This document shows positions 1-8,459 of a stretch of DNA of 64,000 nucleotides, in pieces. This DNA is from Actinomycetes bacterium (GTDB lineage Bacteria > Actinomycetota > Actinomycetes > Actinomycetales > Dermatophilaceae). The stretch lies in contig JAKOPT010000027.1 in the NCBI GenBank assembly GCA_029778715.1, forward strand, positions 1-64,000, written 5' to 3'. The translations under genes were made by a program, and so were the position numbers. Every line of letters starts with the position of its first letter. The stretch's first letter is position 1. The notes below the pieces were generated by a model. That model made no database searches. It saw only the letters and a list, made by a program, of their open reading frames with translations, and was not told the DNA's origin.

Positions 1-481
1 GGTTGGTGGGGAGTTTGGTGATGGTGTCGGCGATGATGCTGGCCGCGGCTGGGGAGAGGTCACCGTTGGTGAACGCGGCGTGGGTGGCGGGCAGGTCGGT
101 TTCCAACGCGTGCGCGAGCCGCAGGTGTGCGGTGGCGGTGGCGCCGCTGGTGCCGGTGGCGCTGGCGACCCAGGCTGCGGTGGAGGAGTGGGCGGTGGTG
201 GTGGCGGCGTGTTGCCGGTCGGCTTTGGCGATGAGGGCGAGTTTGGTGGCTTCTAGCCGGCGGATCACTTTGTCGATGCCGGTGATGTCGTCTCGGGTGA
301 CGATCTGGGCGGTGTCGTTGAGGTCTTTGTGTATCCGGTCGATGCTGGAGTTGAGCCACCGCAGGCGCGCGGGCAGGCCACCGGGTCGAGGTGAGGGCGG
401 GAGCGTGGTGGCGGGTTGGTCCACCGTCCCTGACTGTGTCCAGGGCGGGGCCTGGAGCGGTGTGGCGACGGTGGTGGTCAT
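1..481 (-). CDS. DUF222/13E12-type HNH protein, N-terminal part
   Basis: An open frame runs from an ATG at 481 leftward off the window edge, so only about 160 N-terminal residues are visible. The translation has a short Pro/Thr-rich leader, then a charged helical region (LNSSIDRIHKDLND) and Ala/Thr-rich helices ending in GDLSPAAASIIADTITKLP. This is the pattern of the DUF222 region found ahead of an HNH nuclease domain in actinobacterial 13E12-repeat proteins. The HNH domain itself would lie outside the window. A well-formed promoter sits directly upstream. The opposite strand is also open, but only as Ala/Val/Arg-rich sequence. The family call rests on composition and helix pattern; the function (HNH DNA nuclease) is inferred from the family. 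Confidence 0.72.
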   Translation of the reverse strand, partial: MTTTVATPLQAPPWTQSGTVDQPATTLPPSPRPGGLPARLRWLNSSIDRIHKDLNDTAQIVTRDDITGIDKVIRRLEATKLALIAKADRQHAATTTAHSSTAAWVASATGTSGATATAHLRLAHALETDLPATHAAFTNGDLSPAAASIIADTITKLPTN

Positions 482-518
482 GCTCCTTATTGTAGTCGTA
501 CGGGTGTCGGACTGGCAA
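482..518 (-). promoter_or_regulatory. Sigma-70-type promoter, possibly leaderless
   Basis: On the minus strand, TTGCCA (518-513) and TACAAT (494-489) are separated by 18 bases, and TACAAT ends only 7 bases before the ATG at 481. Transcription would therefore start at or within a base or two of the start codon, giving a leaderless or nearly leaderless mRNA. AAGGAG (488-483) sits one base before the ATG, too close for a normal ribosome binding site. Both hexamers are close to consensus, which is rare in this GC-rich window. Confidence 0.55.
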
Positions 519-1169
519 GGGTTTGCGACAGGTTGTTTAGTTCGGGTGCAGGCAATTACGGGCCTCGGGTGGGTGCGCAGTTGTCCTAGTCAACCACTCT
601 AGGAACCAGCACTGACAACGGTCGAAACCGAACCCATCGGCCCCTTCACCGAGACTGCGCGGGGGAGAAGAGGGGCGGCCAGCGGCTCATCAAGGCCACG
701 GTATGCCGCGATTGAGGCAGTCGCCGGGACCCAGGGAGAAGAGGCGCGGTGTGGCGGAACGCGAAGGTCACGGCATACCTGCGAGCCATGCGTGACTCGC
801 CGGAGAGGCGACAAAATGCGGCGGAAGGCGAAGGTCGCGGCGATGCGCGATTGGGTCAGGTGCCGGGTCCAGGGAGAAGTGGCGCGCTGGGGTCGTAGAT
901 GGAGGCCGCGGCATACCTGCGGGCCATGGGTGTCTGGCGCGCGTGACTCGGGGGCGGTGTGCAACTCGAAGGGCGGTCGCTGCCCTCCGAACCCGTGAGG
1001 CCCCGGAGTGACGACCGCGGTGGTGGGCTTTGGTCGCCACTTGGGAGCCATGGCTGCCAACCGGGTGCAGGGTGGCGGTTTCTCGATGCCGGGAGTTCTG
1101 GTTGAGTGGACCCCGACGCGGCATACGTGATCGAAACCCCACGGCCGCGGACTTGACGAAGGGACCAGC
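519..1169. repeat. Gene-free stretch with degenerate repeats
   Basis: No convincing gene is present. The start of a unit, GGGAGAAGnGGCGCG or close to it, recurs near 664, 737 and 875. Blocks ending in CGGCATACCTGCGnGCCATG recur at about 771-791 and 910-930. Spacings are about 70 bases or twice that, so this looks like a decayed tandem array with a period near 70 bp. Open frames crossing it on either strand are Arg/Pro-rich and have no recognisable domain. The right end supplies the ribosome binding site of the VWA gene. Confidence 0.4.
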
Positions 1170-2450
1170 GTGGCCGAGTTCACCGCAGCGGTGTATCAGA
1201 ACGAATTCCTGCCCGACGGTGGCACGGATGTACAAGCCATCGTGTCCGTCACCTGCACCGGTGCGGGCACGGCCGGCCAGGGGGGCCACGGGGACGCGGG
1301 CGAGATCATCGTCATCGACACGAGCGGGTCGATGAGCGACGACGCCCGGATCGAAGCCGCCAAACGCGCCGCTATGGTCGCCCTTGGCGAAATCGTCGAC
1401 GGCACCTACGTCGCGATCGTCTCCGGCAATGGTGCGGCCTTCCTGGCCTACCCGAACGTCCGCTCCGGCCCCGGCATGGTCCGTCTCGACGCCCGCACCC
1501 GCGCCGAAGCGACCCGCGCGATCACAAGTTTGCGCGCCGCCGGCGGCACCGTCATCAGCACCTGGCTCGACCTCACCGGCACCCTCTTCGCCTCGGTCCC
1601 GCAGGTCACCCAGCGGCACGCCCTCATCCTCACCGACGGCGAAAACAACGAGCCCGCGAGCGTCCTCGACGCCGCCGTCAGCCGCGCGACTGGCTACTAC
1701 CAAGCCGACTGCCGCGGCGTCGGCACCGACTGGAAGGTGTCCGAGATCCGGCGGATCGCCCAGGCCCTCCTCGGCACGGTCGACATCATCCCCGGGCCCG
1801 CCCAAATGGCCGAGCAGTTCGCGGCGATCATGCGCACCTCGATGGCTCGCGGGGTCCCCGACGCCCAACTCCGGGTGTGGGCGCCGCTCGGGGCGCAGGT
1901 GCTTTTCGTGCGCCAGGTGTTGCCCACTGTCGAGGACCTTACCGCCCGCCGCGCGCCCGTCAACGACCTCACCGGCTCCTATCCCACGGGCGCCTGGTCC
2001 GACGAAACCCGCGACTATCACGTCAGTATTCGCCTGGCCGCCAAGGCCCTTGGGCAGGAACAACTCGCTTCCCGGGTGCAGATCGTCGTCGGTGGCGAGA
2101 TGAAGGCCCAGGGCTTGGTCAAGGCCAAGTGGTCCGGCGACTCGTCCCTGACGACCCGCATCGACGCCCAGGTCGCGCACTACACCGGGCAGACCGAACT
2201 CGCCGCCGTCATCCAGGAGGGGTTGGCCGCCAAGGCCGCCGGGCAGGAGGAACTCGCGACCACCAAACTCGGGCGCGCCGTCCAACTCGCCGCCGCGACC
2301 GGCAACGACGAGGCGACCGCCAAACTCCGCAAGGTGGTCGAGGTCCAGGACGCCGAGACGGGCACGGTTCGCCTCAAGCGCGCGGTCGCCAAGGCCGACG
2401 AGATGGCCCTCGACACCGCCTCCACCAAGACCACCCGGGTGCGGCCGTGA
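1170..2450 (+). CDS. VWA-domain protein
   Basis: This 426-residue protein is probably cytosolic, with no signal peptide or membrane segment. A von Willebrand A fold carries a complete metal-ion adhesion site: DTSGS at residues 50-54, Thr around 127-131 and Asp at about 156 (ILTDGENN). The second half (about 230-426) is Ala/Lys/Glu-rich and helical and may be a partner-binding domain. The GTG at 1170 follows GAAGGGA at good spacing. It overlaps the next gene (FHA/zinc-ribbon) by three bases, so the two are translationally coupled. In many actinobacteria VWA and FHA proteins sit with PP2C phosphatases and PknB-type kinases in phospho-signalling clusters; here only the pair is visible, so a role in phosphothreonine signalling is inference. 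The gene itself lacks the GTATGCC motif common elsewhere. Confidence 0.85.
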   Translation: MAEFTAAVYQNEFLPDGGTDVQAIVSVTCTGAGTAGQGGHGDAGEIIVIDTSGSMSDDARIEAAKRAAMVALGEIVDGTYVAIVSGNGAAFLAYPNVRSGPGMVRLDARTRAEATRAITSLRAAGGTVISTWLDLTGTLFASVPQVTQRHALILTDGENNEPASVLDAAVSRATGYYQADCRGVGTDWKVSEIRRIAQALLGTVDIIPGPAQMAEQFAAIMRTSMARGVPDAQLRVWAPLGAQVLFVRQVLPTVEDLTARRAPVNDLTGSYPTGAWSDETRDYHVSIRLAAKALGQEQLASRVQIVVGGEMKAQGLVKAKWSGDSSLTTRIDAQVAHYTGQTELAAVIQEGLAAKAAGQEELATTKLGRAVQLAAATGNDEATAKLRKVVEVQDAETGTVRLKRAVAKADEMALDTASTKTTRVRP

Positions 2451-3535
2451 AGTGCCCCGCCGGTCACGAGTCAGCCGCCACCGACTATTGCGACATCTGC
2501 GGTGAGGTGATGCCGTCGGGCGCCGGTATGCCGCCCGCTTCCGGTTCGGGAATGCCGTCCGGTCTCGGTATGCCGTCCGGCGCCGGTGGAGGGGACGAGG
2601 CTCGTGGCGGCGCCGACGCTGGTGGCCACGGTGGGGGAGGCGACGGTGGGAGCGGCATACCGGGCGCTGTGGCCGACTCGACGGGCGGCGGTGCGGACGT
2701 GCCGTGCCCGAACTGTGGGGCGCCCAACCCGCCACAGGCATTGTTCTGCGAGAACTGCGGCTACGACCACACCACGGGGACGATGCCCCGGCGACCCGAG
2801 GCTCCGGCCTCCGCGGAGACGATGGCACCTTCCGAGGAGTCATCCGCGGCGGAGCAGCCAGCGCAGGACTCAGGACAGCCCGCGTCGGCGGCCGGCAGTG
2901 CGCTCGACCTCAACGCCGACCCGCCCGAACTCGTCAACAACCGACCAATAGGTGGATTGTTGACGGGATTGCCCGACGCCTCAGACCCGCCTGCGCACGC
3001 CGCCAGCGCGTCGGCCCTCCCGACAACTCCGGACTCTGCCGCATCGCCCGGCCCCACCGCAGCGCCGGCGTCCGCCGCGGCGTCCGTCGCACAGGGGGAG
3101 GCGCCGACAGGGAACCTCGCGCCAGCACTCGCCAAACCCTGGGTGGCCGAGGTCTGGATCGACCCGCAGTGGTACGCGCTGCAGAACAGCCCCGACCCGC
3201 TCCCCTCGCCGGGGTTGCCCACGGTGGTGGCCCTGCGGCATACCTCCATCTTGGTGGGGCGACACTCGGCGAGCCGCGGCATCACCCCTGACATCGACTG
3301 CGGCGCGGACAACGGCGTGAGCCGGCGTCACGCCCAGTTGACCAGCGACGGGACGCGCTGGTGGGTGGAGGACCTGGCGTCGAGCAACGGGACGTTCATC
3401 GGGGAGGCAGCCGAACCGCCGCCGAGCACCCCGATTCCGGTCGGCGTCAAGCGTGAGGTGGGGCCCGACGCGCGCCTCTACCTCGGCTCGTGGACCCGGA
3501 TCGTGCTGCGGCTCTCTGTCGAGGGCGAGTTCTGA
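2447..3535 (+). CDS. Zinc-ribbon and FHA-domain protein
   Basis: Predicted to bind phosphothreonine peptides. Order of parts in 362 residues: an N-terminal zinc ribbon (Cys3, Cys15, Cys18 and a His near 7), a Gly/Met/Pro-Ser low-complexity stretch made of GMPSG-type repeats, a second zinc ribbon near 84-105 (CPNCG...CENCG), a long Ala/Pro-rich linker, then an FHA domain from about 262 with GRHS, SRRHAQL and SSNGTF motifs. The GTG at 2447 overlaps the stop of the VWA gene (GTGA). A complete R1 hairpin repeat lies in frame inside the linker (residues 163-173) without breaking the protein. The GMP repeats are written with the window-wide GTATGCC motif. FHA function is firm; the signalling partner is unknown. 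Confidence 0.86.
   Translation: MKCPAGHESAATDYCDICGEVMPSGAGMPPASGSGMPSGLGMPSGAGGGDEARGGADAGGHGGGGDGGSGIPGAVADSTGGGADVPCPNCGAPNPPQALFCENCGYDHTTGTMPRRPEAPASAETMAPSEESSAAEQPAQDSGQPASAAGSALDLNADPPELVNNRPIGGLLTGLPDASDPPAHAASASALPTTPDSAASPGPTAAPASAAASVAQGEAPTGNLAPALAKPWVAEVWIDPQWYALQNSPDPLPSPGLPTVVALRHTSILVGRHSASRGITPDIDCGADNGVSRRHAQLTSDGTRWWVEDLASSNGTFIGEAAEPPPSTPIPVGVKREVGPDARLYLGSWTRIVLRLSVEGEF
2933..2964 (+). repeat. R1 hairpin repeat, copy inside a gene
   Basis: This is a complete 32-bp R1 unit: arms GTCAACAA and TTGTTGAC, inner arms ACC and GGT, loop AATA. It lies within the FHA gene, has a length that is not a multiple of three, and is read through in an open frame as LVNNRPIGGLLT and neighbouring residues. 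Confidence 0.9.
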
Positions 3536-3547
3536 CCCGCGGCCGGG

Positions 3548-5203
3548 CTACTCCGCCTCGATCTCGCGCACGACGCCCCCGTCGACCTCCCAGCGGCGGG
3601 TGAGGCGCACCGATTCGAGCATCCGCCGGTCGTGGGTGACGAGCAGGACCGTCCCGTCGAAGGCGTCGATGGCGGCTTCGAGTTGCTCGATCGCGGGCAG
3701 GTCGAGGTGGTTGGTCGGTTCGTCGAGTACGAGGAGGTTGACCCCGCGCGCCTGGAGCAGTGCCAGCGCGGCCCGGGTGCGTTCCCCCGGTGACAGCGTG
3801 GCTGCCGTCCGCCCGACCTGATCGGCTCCCAACCCGAACTTGGCGAGCAGCGTGCGCACCTGAGCCTGAGGCCAATCGGGCACCAGGTCGGCGAACACCC
3901 GCCCCAGCGTCCCCGGCGCCTCGAACGCAGCCCGCGCCTGGTCGACCTCACCGACGACGACCGACGCCCCCACTCCGGCCGACCCCTCGACCGGGGGCAA
4001 CCGCCCGAGGAGCAGCGCGAGCAGCGTCGACTTGCCCGACCCATTGGGCCCGGTGATCGCCACCCGGTCGCCCCAGTGCACCCGCACGTCCACCGGCCCG
4101 AGCCGGAACCCGCCACGCTCGACCACCGCCCCCGAGGCCACGGCGGCCACCTCCCCCGACCGCCCCGCCGAGGCAATCGTGAACTGCAACTGCCACTCCT
4201 TGCGGGGCTCCTCCACGACCTCGAGGCGTTCGATCATCCGGTCGCTCTGGCGGGCCTTCGCGGCTTGCTTCTCCGAGGTCGCGCGCGCATGGGCCCTGAT
4301 GAACTTGTCCCGCTCGGCCCCAGAACGCTTCTTACGCAAGGCGTTACGCATGCCCTTGGCCATCCAGGCGCGTTGCCGGCGAGCCCGCTCCTCCAGCGAA
4401 GCCCGGCGTGTGGCATACGCCTCATAGCTCTCTCGAGCGTGCCGACGGGCCAGTGAGCGCTCCTCGAGGTAGGCGGCATACGACCCGCCGTAGACGGCCA
4501 CCCGCTGCAGCGACCGGTCGATCTCGACCACGGACGTCACCGTGCGGGCGAGGAACTCGCGGTCGTGGCTGACGACGACCACCGGCGCCTCGAGCCCGAG
4601 GACGAACTCCTCCAGGGCATCGAGTCCGTCGAGGTCGAGGTCGTTCGTGGGTTCGTCGAGGAGGTAGCCGTCGTAGCGCGAGCACAGCAACCCGGCGAGC
4701 GACACCCGCGCGGCCTGCCCGCCGGAGAGGGTGTCGAGGGTGCGGTCGAGGTCGACGGCGAGGCCCAGGTCGTCGGCGACGAGGGTGAGGCGTTCGTCGA
4801 GGTCGGCGCCGCCGAGCGCCAGCCACGCCTCCAAGGCGAGGGCGTATGCCGTGTCCGCGCCGTCGGTCCCCGCGGCCAGCGCCTCAGTGCTCGCCTCGAG
4901 GGCCATGCTCGCCTCGGTCACGCCGGTGCGGCGATGAATCTGGTCGCGGATGCTCTCCCCGGGTCGGGCGTCGGGCTGCTGGGTGAGGTACCCCAGGCGG
5001 GCGGTCGCCGGGCTCACCGTGACGGTGCCGCTCTCGGGGGCCCGCTCGCCGGCGAGGATCCGCAGCAGGGTCGACTTGCCGGCGCCGTTGGGCCCGACGA
5101 GCCCGACGATGTCGCCGGGAGCGATGACGAGGTCGAGTCCGGCGAACAGTTCGCGCCCCCCGTATGCCGCCGACACCCCTTTGGCCTGGATGGTCGCGCT
5201 CAC
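3548..5203 (-). CDS. ABC-F family ATPase
   Basis: Soluble tandem ATP-binding-cassette protein of 551 residues without membrane segments. Cassette 1 has Walker A GPNGAGKST (about 37-45), signature LSGGQAARVSL and Walker B YLLDEPTNDLDL. After a charged Arg/Lys/Glu linker with coiled-coil character (about 240-320), cassette 2 has GPNGSGKST, LSPGERTRAAL and LLVLDEPTNHLDL. This two-cassette, linker-joined plan is that of ABC-F proteins, which act on the ribosome as translation factors or antibiotic-resistance proteins; which of these cannot be told from the sequence. GTG start at 5203. It converges on the FHA gene with only 12 bases between the stops. Confidence 0.9.
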   Translation of the reverse strand: MSATIQAKGVSAAYGGRELFAGLDLVIAPGDIVGLVGPNGAGKSTLLRILAGERAPESGTVTVSPATARLGYLTQQPDARPGESIRDQIHRRTGVTEASMALEASTEALAAGTDGADTAYALALEAWLALGGADLDERLTLVADDLGLAVDLDRTLDTLSGGQAARVSLAGLLCSRYDGYLLDEPTNDLDLDGLDALEEFVLGLEAPVVVVSHDREFLARTVTSVVEIDRSLQRVAVYGGSYAAYLEERSLARRHARESYEAYATRRASLEERARRQRAWMAKGMRNALRKKRSGAERDKFIRAHARATSEKQAAKARQSDRMIERLEVVEEPRKEWQLQFTIASAGRSGEVAAVASGAVVERGGFRLGPVDVRVHWGDRVAITGPNGSGKSTLLALLLGRLPPVEGSAGVGASVVVGEVDQARAAFEAPGTLGRVFADLVPDWPQAQVRTLLAKFGLGADQVGRTAATLSPGERTRAALALLQARGVNLLVLDEPTNHLDLPAIEQLEAAIDAFDGTVLLVTHDRRMLESVRLTRRWEVDGGVVREIEAE

Positions 5204-5263
5204 CCGCCGATCGTGGCAGCCCCTGCGCGGTCCAGCAACGCGATATCGGCGCGCTCACTCGCT

Positions 5264-5311
5264 GATTCGAGGTAAACACGCCGCGAAGACCGTGCGTTCC
5301 GACCTCGAATC
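5264..5311. repeat. R3 palindrome, degenerate copy
   Basis: The arms GATTCGAGGT (5264-5273) and ACCTCGAATC (5302-5311) match the outer arms of the R3 element seen at 31727, 45790 and 46856. The inner A5/T5 tracts are eroded to AAACAC and GTTCCG. It lies between the divergent ABC-F and ABC-2 exporter genes. Confidence 0.75.
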
Positions 5312-5329
5312 GACGCGACTCGCGCCGAG

Positions 5330-5376
5330 GTGTGTCCACCGGTCGGTGGACACACAATCCACCGGCTGTCGGTGGA
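5330..5376. promoter_or_regulatory. Tandem dyads upstream of the ABC-2 exporter operon
   Basis: Two dyads follow each other. The first is a perfect 12-bp inverted repeat, GTGTGTCCACCG (5330-5341) and CGGTGGACACAC (5344-5355), with a 2-base centre. The second is TCCACCG (5358-5364) and CGGTGGA (5370-5376). The half-site GTCCACCG/CGGTGGAC thus occurs four times, 34-80 bases before the exporter ATG. The natural reading is an operator for a dimeric regulator, with the LuxR-type protein encoded in the same operon as a candidate. No clear promoter hexamers were seen. Confidence 0.45.
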
Positions 5377-5409
5377 CGCGGGCCCGGCCGCCGGTGTTGG
5401 GTGGAAGTC

Positions 5410-6300
5410 ATGGAGGCAGCCATAACCCTGCGGGGACTTCGCAAGACGTATGCCGGTCACGCGGCAGTTGACGGGATCGACCTCGAGGTCCGGGAAGGGG
5501 AGTGTTTCGCCCTCCTGGGGCCCAACGGCGCGGGCAAGACGACGACCGTGGAGATCCTCGAGGGATTCCGCAAACCCGACGAGGGCCAGGTGAGCGTTCT
5601 CGGCACGAACCCGTGGGAGGCACCGCGGCACTGGCGCAACCGGATCGGCATCGTCCTGCAGAGCTCGACGGGGCTGGACAACCTCACCCCTCGCGAGGTC
5701 CTCACCACCACGGCCAAGGCCTACACGAACCCGCGCAGCGTCGAGGAAGTCATCGACGCCGTGGGCCTGGAGGAAAAGGCCGACGCCCGCATCGCCGGAC
5801 TCTCCGGTGGCCAGCGCCGGCGCGTCGACGTGGGGCTGGGCATCATCGGCCGCCCCGAGCTGCTCTTCCTCGACGAACCCACGACCGGGTTCGACCCGCA
5901 GGCCCGCCGCGACTTCTGGGGCCTTATCGAACGCCTCGGCGCGCAGGGCACGACGATCCTGCTCACCACCCACTACCTCGACGAGGCCGAACACCTTGCC
6001 GACCGGGTCGGGGTGGTCGCCGCCGGGAAACTCCTCGCCCTTGACACGCCCGCGAACCTCGGCGGCCGCAACACCGAGGAGGCGATCGTCACCTGGGAGG
6101 AGGCGGGCACCCGGCATACCGTCCGCACGGCCACGCCGACCGCGGAAGTGAGCCGGCTCGCGGCCCGGCTCGGCGGCCCGACGGGGGAGGTGCCCGGCCT
6201 CACGGTCGCCCGCCCCACCCTTGAGGACATCTACCTCCAACTCATCGCCCCCCACCTCGCCGACTCGACATCGGCCGACACCACCGGAGGTGCCCGGTGA
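5410..6300 (+). CDS. ABC-2 exporter ATP-binding protein
   Basis: ATPase subunit of a drug/lipid-type ABC-2 exporter, 296 residues. Walker A is GPNGAGKTTTVEIL near residue 38, followed by a Q-loop, signature LSGGQRRRVDVGL and Walker B LLFLDEPTTGFDP, then a switch His in LTTHYLDEAEHLADR. The C-terminal extension after about 225 is typical of the CcmA/DrrA group. ATG at 5410 was chosen because the conserved domain starts immediately after it. It overlaps the permease gene by four bases (GTGA). With the permease, histidine kinase and response regulator it forms one four-gene operon, probably a self-regulated stress or drug-efflux system; the substrate is unknown. Confidence 0.92.
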   Translation: MEAAITLRGLRKTYAGHAAVDGIDLEVREGECFALLGPNGAGKTTTVEILEGFRKPDEGQVSVLGTNPWEAPRHWRNRIGIVLQSSTGLDNLTPREVLTTTAKAYTNPRSVEEVIDAVGLEEKADARIAGLSGGQRRRVDVGLGIIGRPELLFLDEPTTGFDPQARRDFWGLIERLGAQGTTILLTTHYLDEAEHLADRVGVVAAGKLLALDTPANLGGRNTEEAIVTWEEAGTRHTVRTATPTAEVSRLAARLGGPTGEVPGLTVARPTLEDIYLQLIAPHLADSTSADTTGGAR

Positions 6301-7103
6301 ACACGCTCGCCCTCGGCCTGGACCGCACCCGGGTCGAACTCAAGCAATATGCCCGCGAAAAGGAAGCGGTCTTCTTCAACTTCCTCTTCCCCATCCTCAT
6401 GCTCGGGTTGTTCTCGGTGATCTTCTCGGGCCAATTCGACGATCCGGAATCCAAGGCCATCGACCTCAACGCCGGCCGGATGTTCCTCCCTGGCATGATT
6501 GCAGCCGGCGTCCTCCTCACGAGTTTCCAGACGATGGCGCTCGCGGTCGCCGTCGAACGAGACGACGGCACCCTCAAGCGCATCCGCTCCACGCCGCTGC
6601 CGCCGGTCGCTTATTTCCTCGGCAAGATCGGCCTCGTGGCCGTGACGTCGGTCGCTCAGGTCGTCGTGTTGCTCGCCATCGCCAAATTCGCCTTCCACGT
6701 CACCCTCCCCACCGATAGCGGTCGCTGGCTCACCTTCCTGTGGGTTTTCGGCCTCGGGATCGTGTCCGGCGTTGTCCTGGGCATCGCCTATTCGTCGCTG
6801 GGCACGGCGCGCTCGGTCGGTGCCGTCGTCATCGCCCCGGTCCTCATTCTCCAGTTCATCTCCGGGGTCTACTTCCCGTTCAAGTCGATTCCCGACTGGA
6901 TGCAAATCACCGCGTCGGTCTTTCCGCTCAAATGGATCGCGCAGGGGATGCGCTCGGTGTTCCTCCCGGAGGGCATGGTCGCCGACGAAATGGCCCGCAG
7001 TTGGGAGCACGGTCGCACCGCCGCCATCCTCGTGGCCTGGTCGATCATCGGTCTCATCCTGTGCGTGCGCGCTTTCAAGTGGTTCAAACGAGGCACGACG
7101 TAG
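6297..7103 (+). CDS. ABC-2 type permease
   Basis: Integral membrane partner of the preceding ATPase, 268 residues. Six hydrophobic segments are visible, beginning with FFNFLFPILMLGLFSVIF at about 22-40, followed by the long periplasmic-side loop typical of ABC-2 permeases (FSGQFDDPESKAIDL) and a C-terminal segment near 240-258. The motif VYFPFKSIPDWMQ in the last third is typical of DrrB-like permeases. GTG start overlapping the ATPase stop; the histidine kinase ATG follows its stop after three bases. The gene lacks the GTATGCC motif although its neighbours carry it. Confidence 0.9.
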   Translation: MNTLALGLDRTRVELKQYAREKEAVFFNFLFPILMLGLFSVIFSGQFDDPESKAIDLNAGRMFLPGMIAAGVLLTSFQTMALAVAVERDDGTLKRIRSTPLPPVAYFLGKIGLVAVTSVAQVVVLLAIAKFAFHVTLPTDSGRWLTFLWVFGLGIVSGVVLGIAYSSLGTARSVGAVVIAPVLILQFISGVYFPFKSIPDWMQITASVFPLKWIAQGMRSVFLPEGMVADEMARSWEHGRTAAILVAWSIIGLILCVRAFKWFKRGTT

Positions 7104-7106
7104 GCC

Positions 7107-8459
7107 ATGCCGACGTCGTGCATCGAGAGCGACGGCGCTTCACATGCGGCCTTTGTGTCGATGTGGAAGCGCCAGTTGCTCTATTGGCATATCGCGTATG
7201 CCGTGTTGTGGGTGACCGCTCTCGCGATCGCGGTGTTCGGCGGGCCGCCGAAGAATCTTACCCTGGTCATGCTCCTGTTCGGGGTAATGGCGGCCACCTA
7301 TGTGACACTGGCGCCGCGGGGTTTCCTCGTCCGAGACTCCTGGTCCGCGCCGCTTTATCACGTCATCTCATGGTCGCTGCTCTTCACGATGATGCTGCTG
7401 TGGCCGGACATTCCCGACTGGGCCTTCTTCTTCGTGTTGTTCCCGCATGTGTGGGCGATGTTCTCTCGGCGGGTGGCCACGGTCGTCAGCGTGGGCGTCA
7501 TTGTGGTCGCGGTTTTCGTCGCCTGGTGGACGAACGGGCGTCCCGACCAGATCCGTCCGTTCATTCTCAGTGGCGTGCTGTCCTTGGGCCTCGCGCTGGC
7601 GCTCGGGCTCTTCATCACGCAAATCGTCAACGAGGTCCAATCCCGGTCGAAAACCCTCGACGACCTGCGCGCCGCGCAAAGCCAACTGGCCGCGATCGAG
7701 CGCGACCGCGGCATACACAACGAGCGTGAACGCCTCGCCCGCGAAATCCACGACACCCTCGCCCAAGGCTTCACCTCGGTGCTTGCCCTCTCGCGCGCGG
7801 CCGACGCCGCCCTGGCCCGCGGCGACATCGCGACCGCGCGCGACCGGCTCGCCCTCGTTGCGTCCACGGCGGCCGACAACCTCAGCGAGGCCCGGCTCAT
7901 CGTCGCCGAAACGACTCCCGGACACCTGCAATCGCGAACCCTCGTCGAAGCCCTGGCCCGCCTCGTCGAGGCCATCGGCGCCGAGTCGTCGGTGCGGGCC
8001 CGGTTCGTCGTCGAGGGCGCGCCCACGGCCCTCGGGGCCGCTGCCGACGTCGCCGTCCTCCGCGCCGTCCAGGAGTCGCTGGCCAACGTGCGCCGGCACT
8101 CCGGGGCCTCGACCGTGACTGTCACCCTCGCGTATGCCGCCTCGGGCCCGGTCACGCTGACGGTCGCCGACGACGGGCGCGGGTTCGACGTGGCCGCGGG
8201 CAGCGGCGGGTTCGGGCTGGACGGCATCCGGGCGCGGGCGCGAGAACTCGGCGGTCGTGCGGGGGTGGTTTCGTGCACCGGGGGCGGCACGACGGTGACG
8301 ATGGAAGTCCCGGTCGCCGCGGTCCCGTCCGACGACGATGTCGCCGGCTCACCGGAGGGCTCGCCGGCCCTGGTCGGCGCGGCGGGTCACCTGGCCGACG
8401 AAACCGCCATGACCGTATCGCCAGCCGCGCTCATGGCTTCCCCGGGAGGTGAACGGTGA
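7107..8459 (+). CDS. NarL-group sensor histidine kinase
   Basis: Membrane sensor kinase, 450 residues. Five or six membrane segments fill about residues 25-165 with little extracytoplasmic sequence, so it probably senses within the membrane. A HisKA_3 dimerisation domain follows, with the phospho-accepting His in ERERLAREIHDTLAQGF (about 215), then a HATPase domain with an N-box (ESLANVRRHS) and G-boxes (DDGRGFD, GFGLDGI). This DesK/LiaS-like architecture goes with LuxR-type regulators, and the next gene is one, overlapping by four bases (GTGA). ATG at 7107 is used; an internal ATG near 7161, closer to the first membrane segment, is possible. The C-terminal tail of about 55 residues after the ATPase domain is of low complexity. 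Confidence 0.9.
   Translation: MPTSCIESDGASHAAFVSMWKRQLLYWHIAYAVLWVTALAIAVFGGPPKNLTLVMLLFGVMAATYVTLAPRGFLVRDSWSAPLYHVISWSLLFTMMLLWPDIPDWAFFFVLFPHVWAMFSRRVATVVSVGVIVVAVFVAWWTNGRPDQIRPFILSGVLSLGLALALGLFITQIVNEVQSRSKTLDDLRAAQSQLAAIERDRGIHNERERLAREIHDTLAQGFTSVLALSRAADAALARGDIATARDRLALVASTAADNLSEARLIVAETTPGHLQSRTLVEALARLVEAIGAESSVRARFVVEGAPTALGAAADVAVLRAVQESLANVRRHSGASTVTVTLAYAASGPVTLTVADDGRGFDVAAGSGGFGLDGIRARARELGGRAGVVSCTGGGTTVTMEVPVAAVPSDDDVAGSPEGSPALVGAAGHLADETAMTVSPAALMASPGGER

Noticed and set aside
599..1183. A minus-strand gene of about 194 residues upstream of the VWA gene
   Set aside because: Its translation is made of decayed repeats (THGSQVCRDL-type), with no domain; it fits a degenerate repeat array.
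768..2843. A 691-residue open frame on the minus strand across the VWA gene
   Set aside because: It is an antisense shadow of the VWA/FHA genes: Gly/Asp/Arg-rich, no domain, no ribosome binding site, and the plus strand carries recognisable MIDAS and zinc-ribbon motifs.
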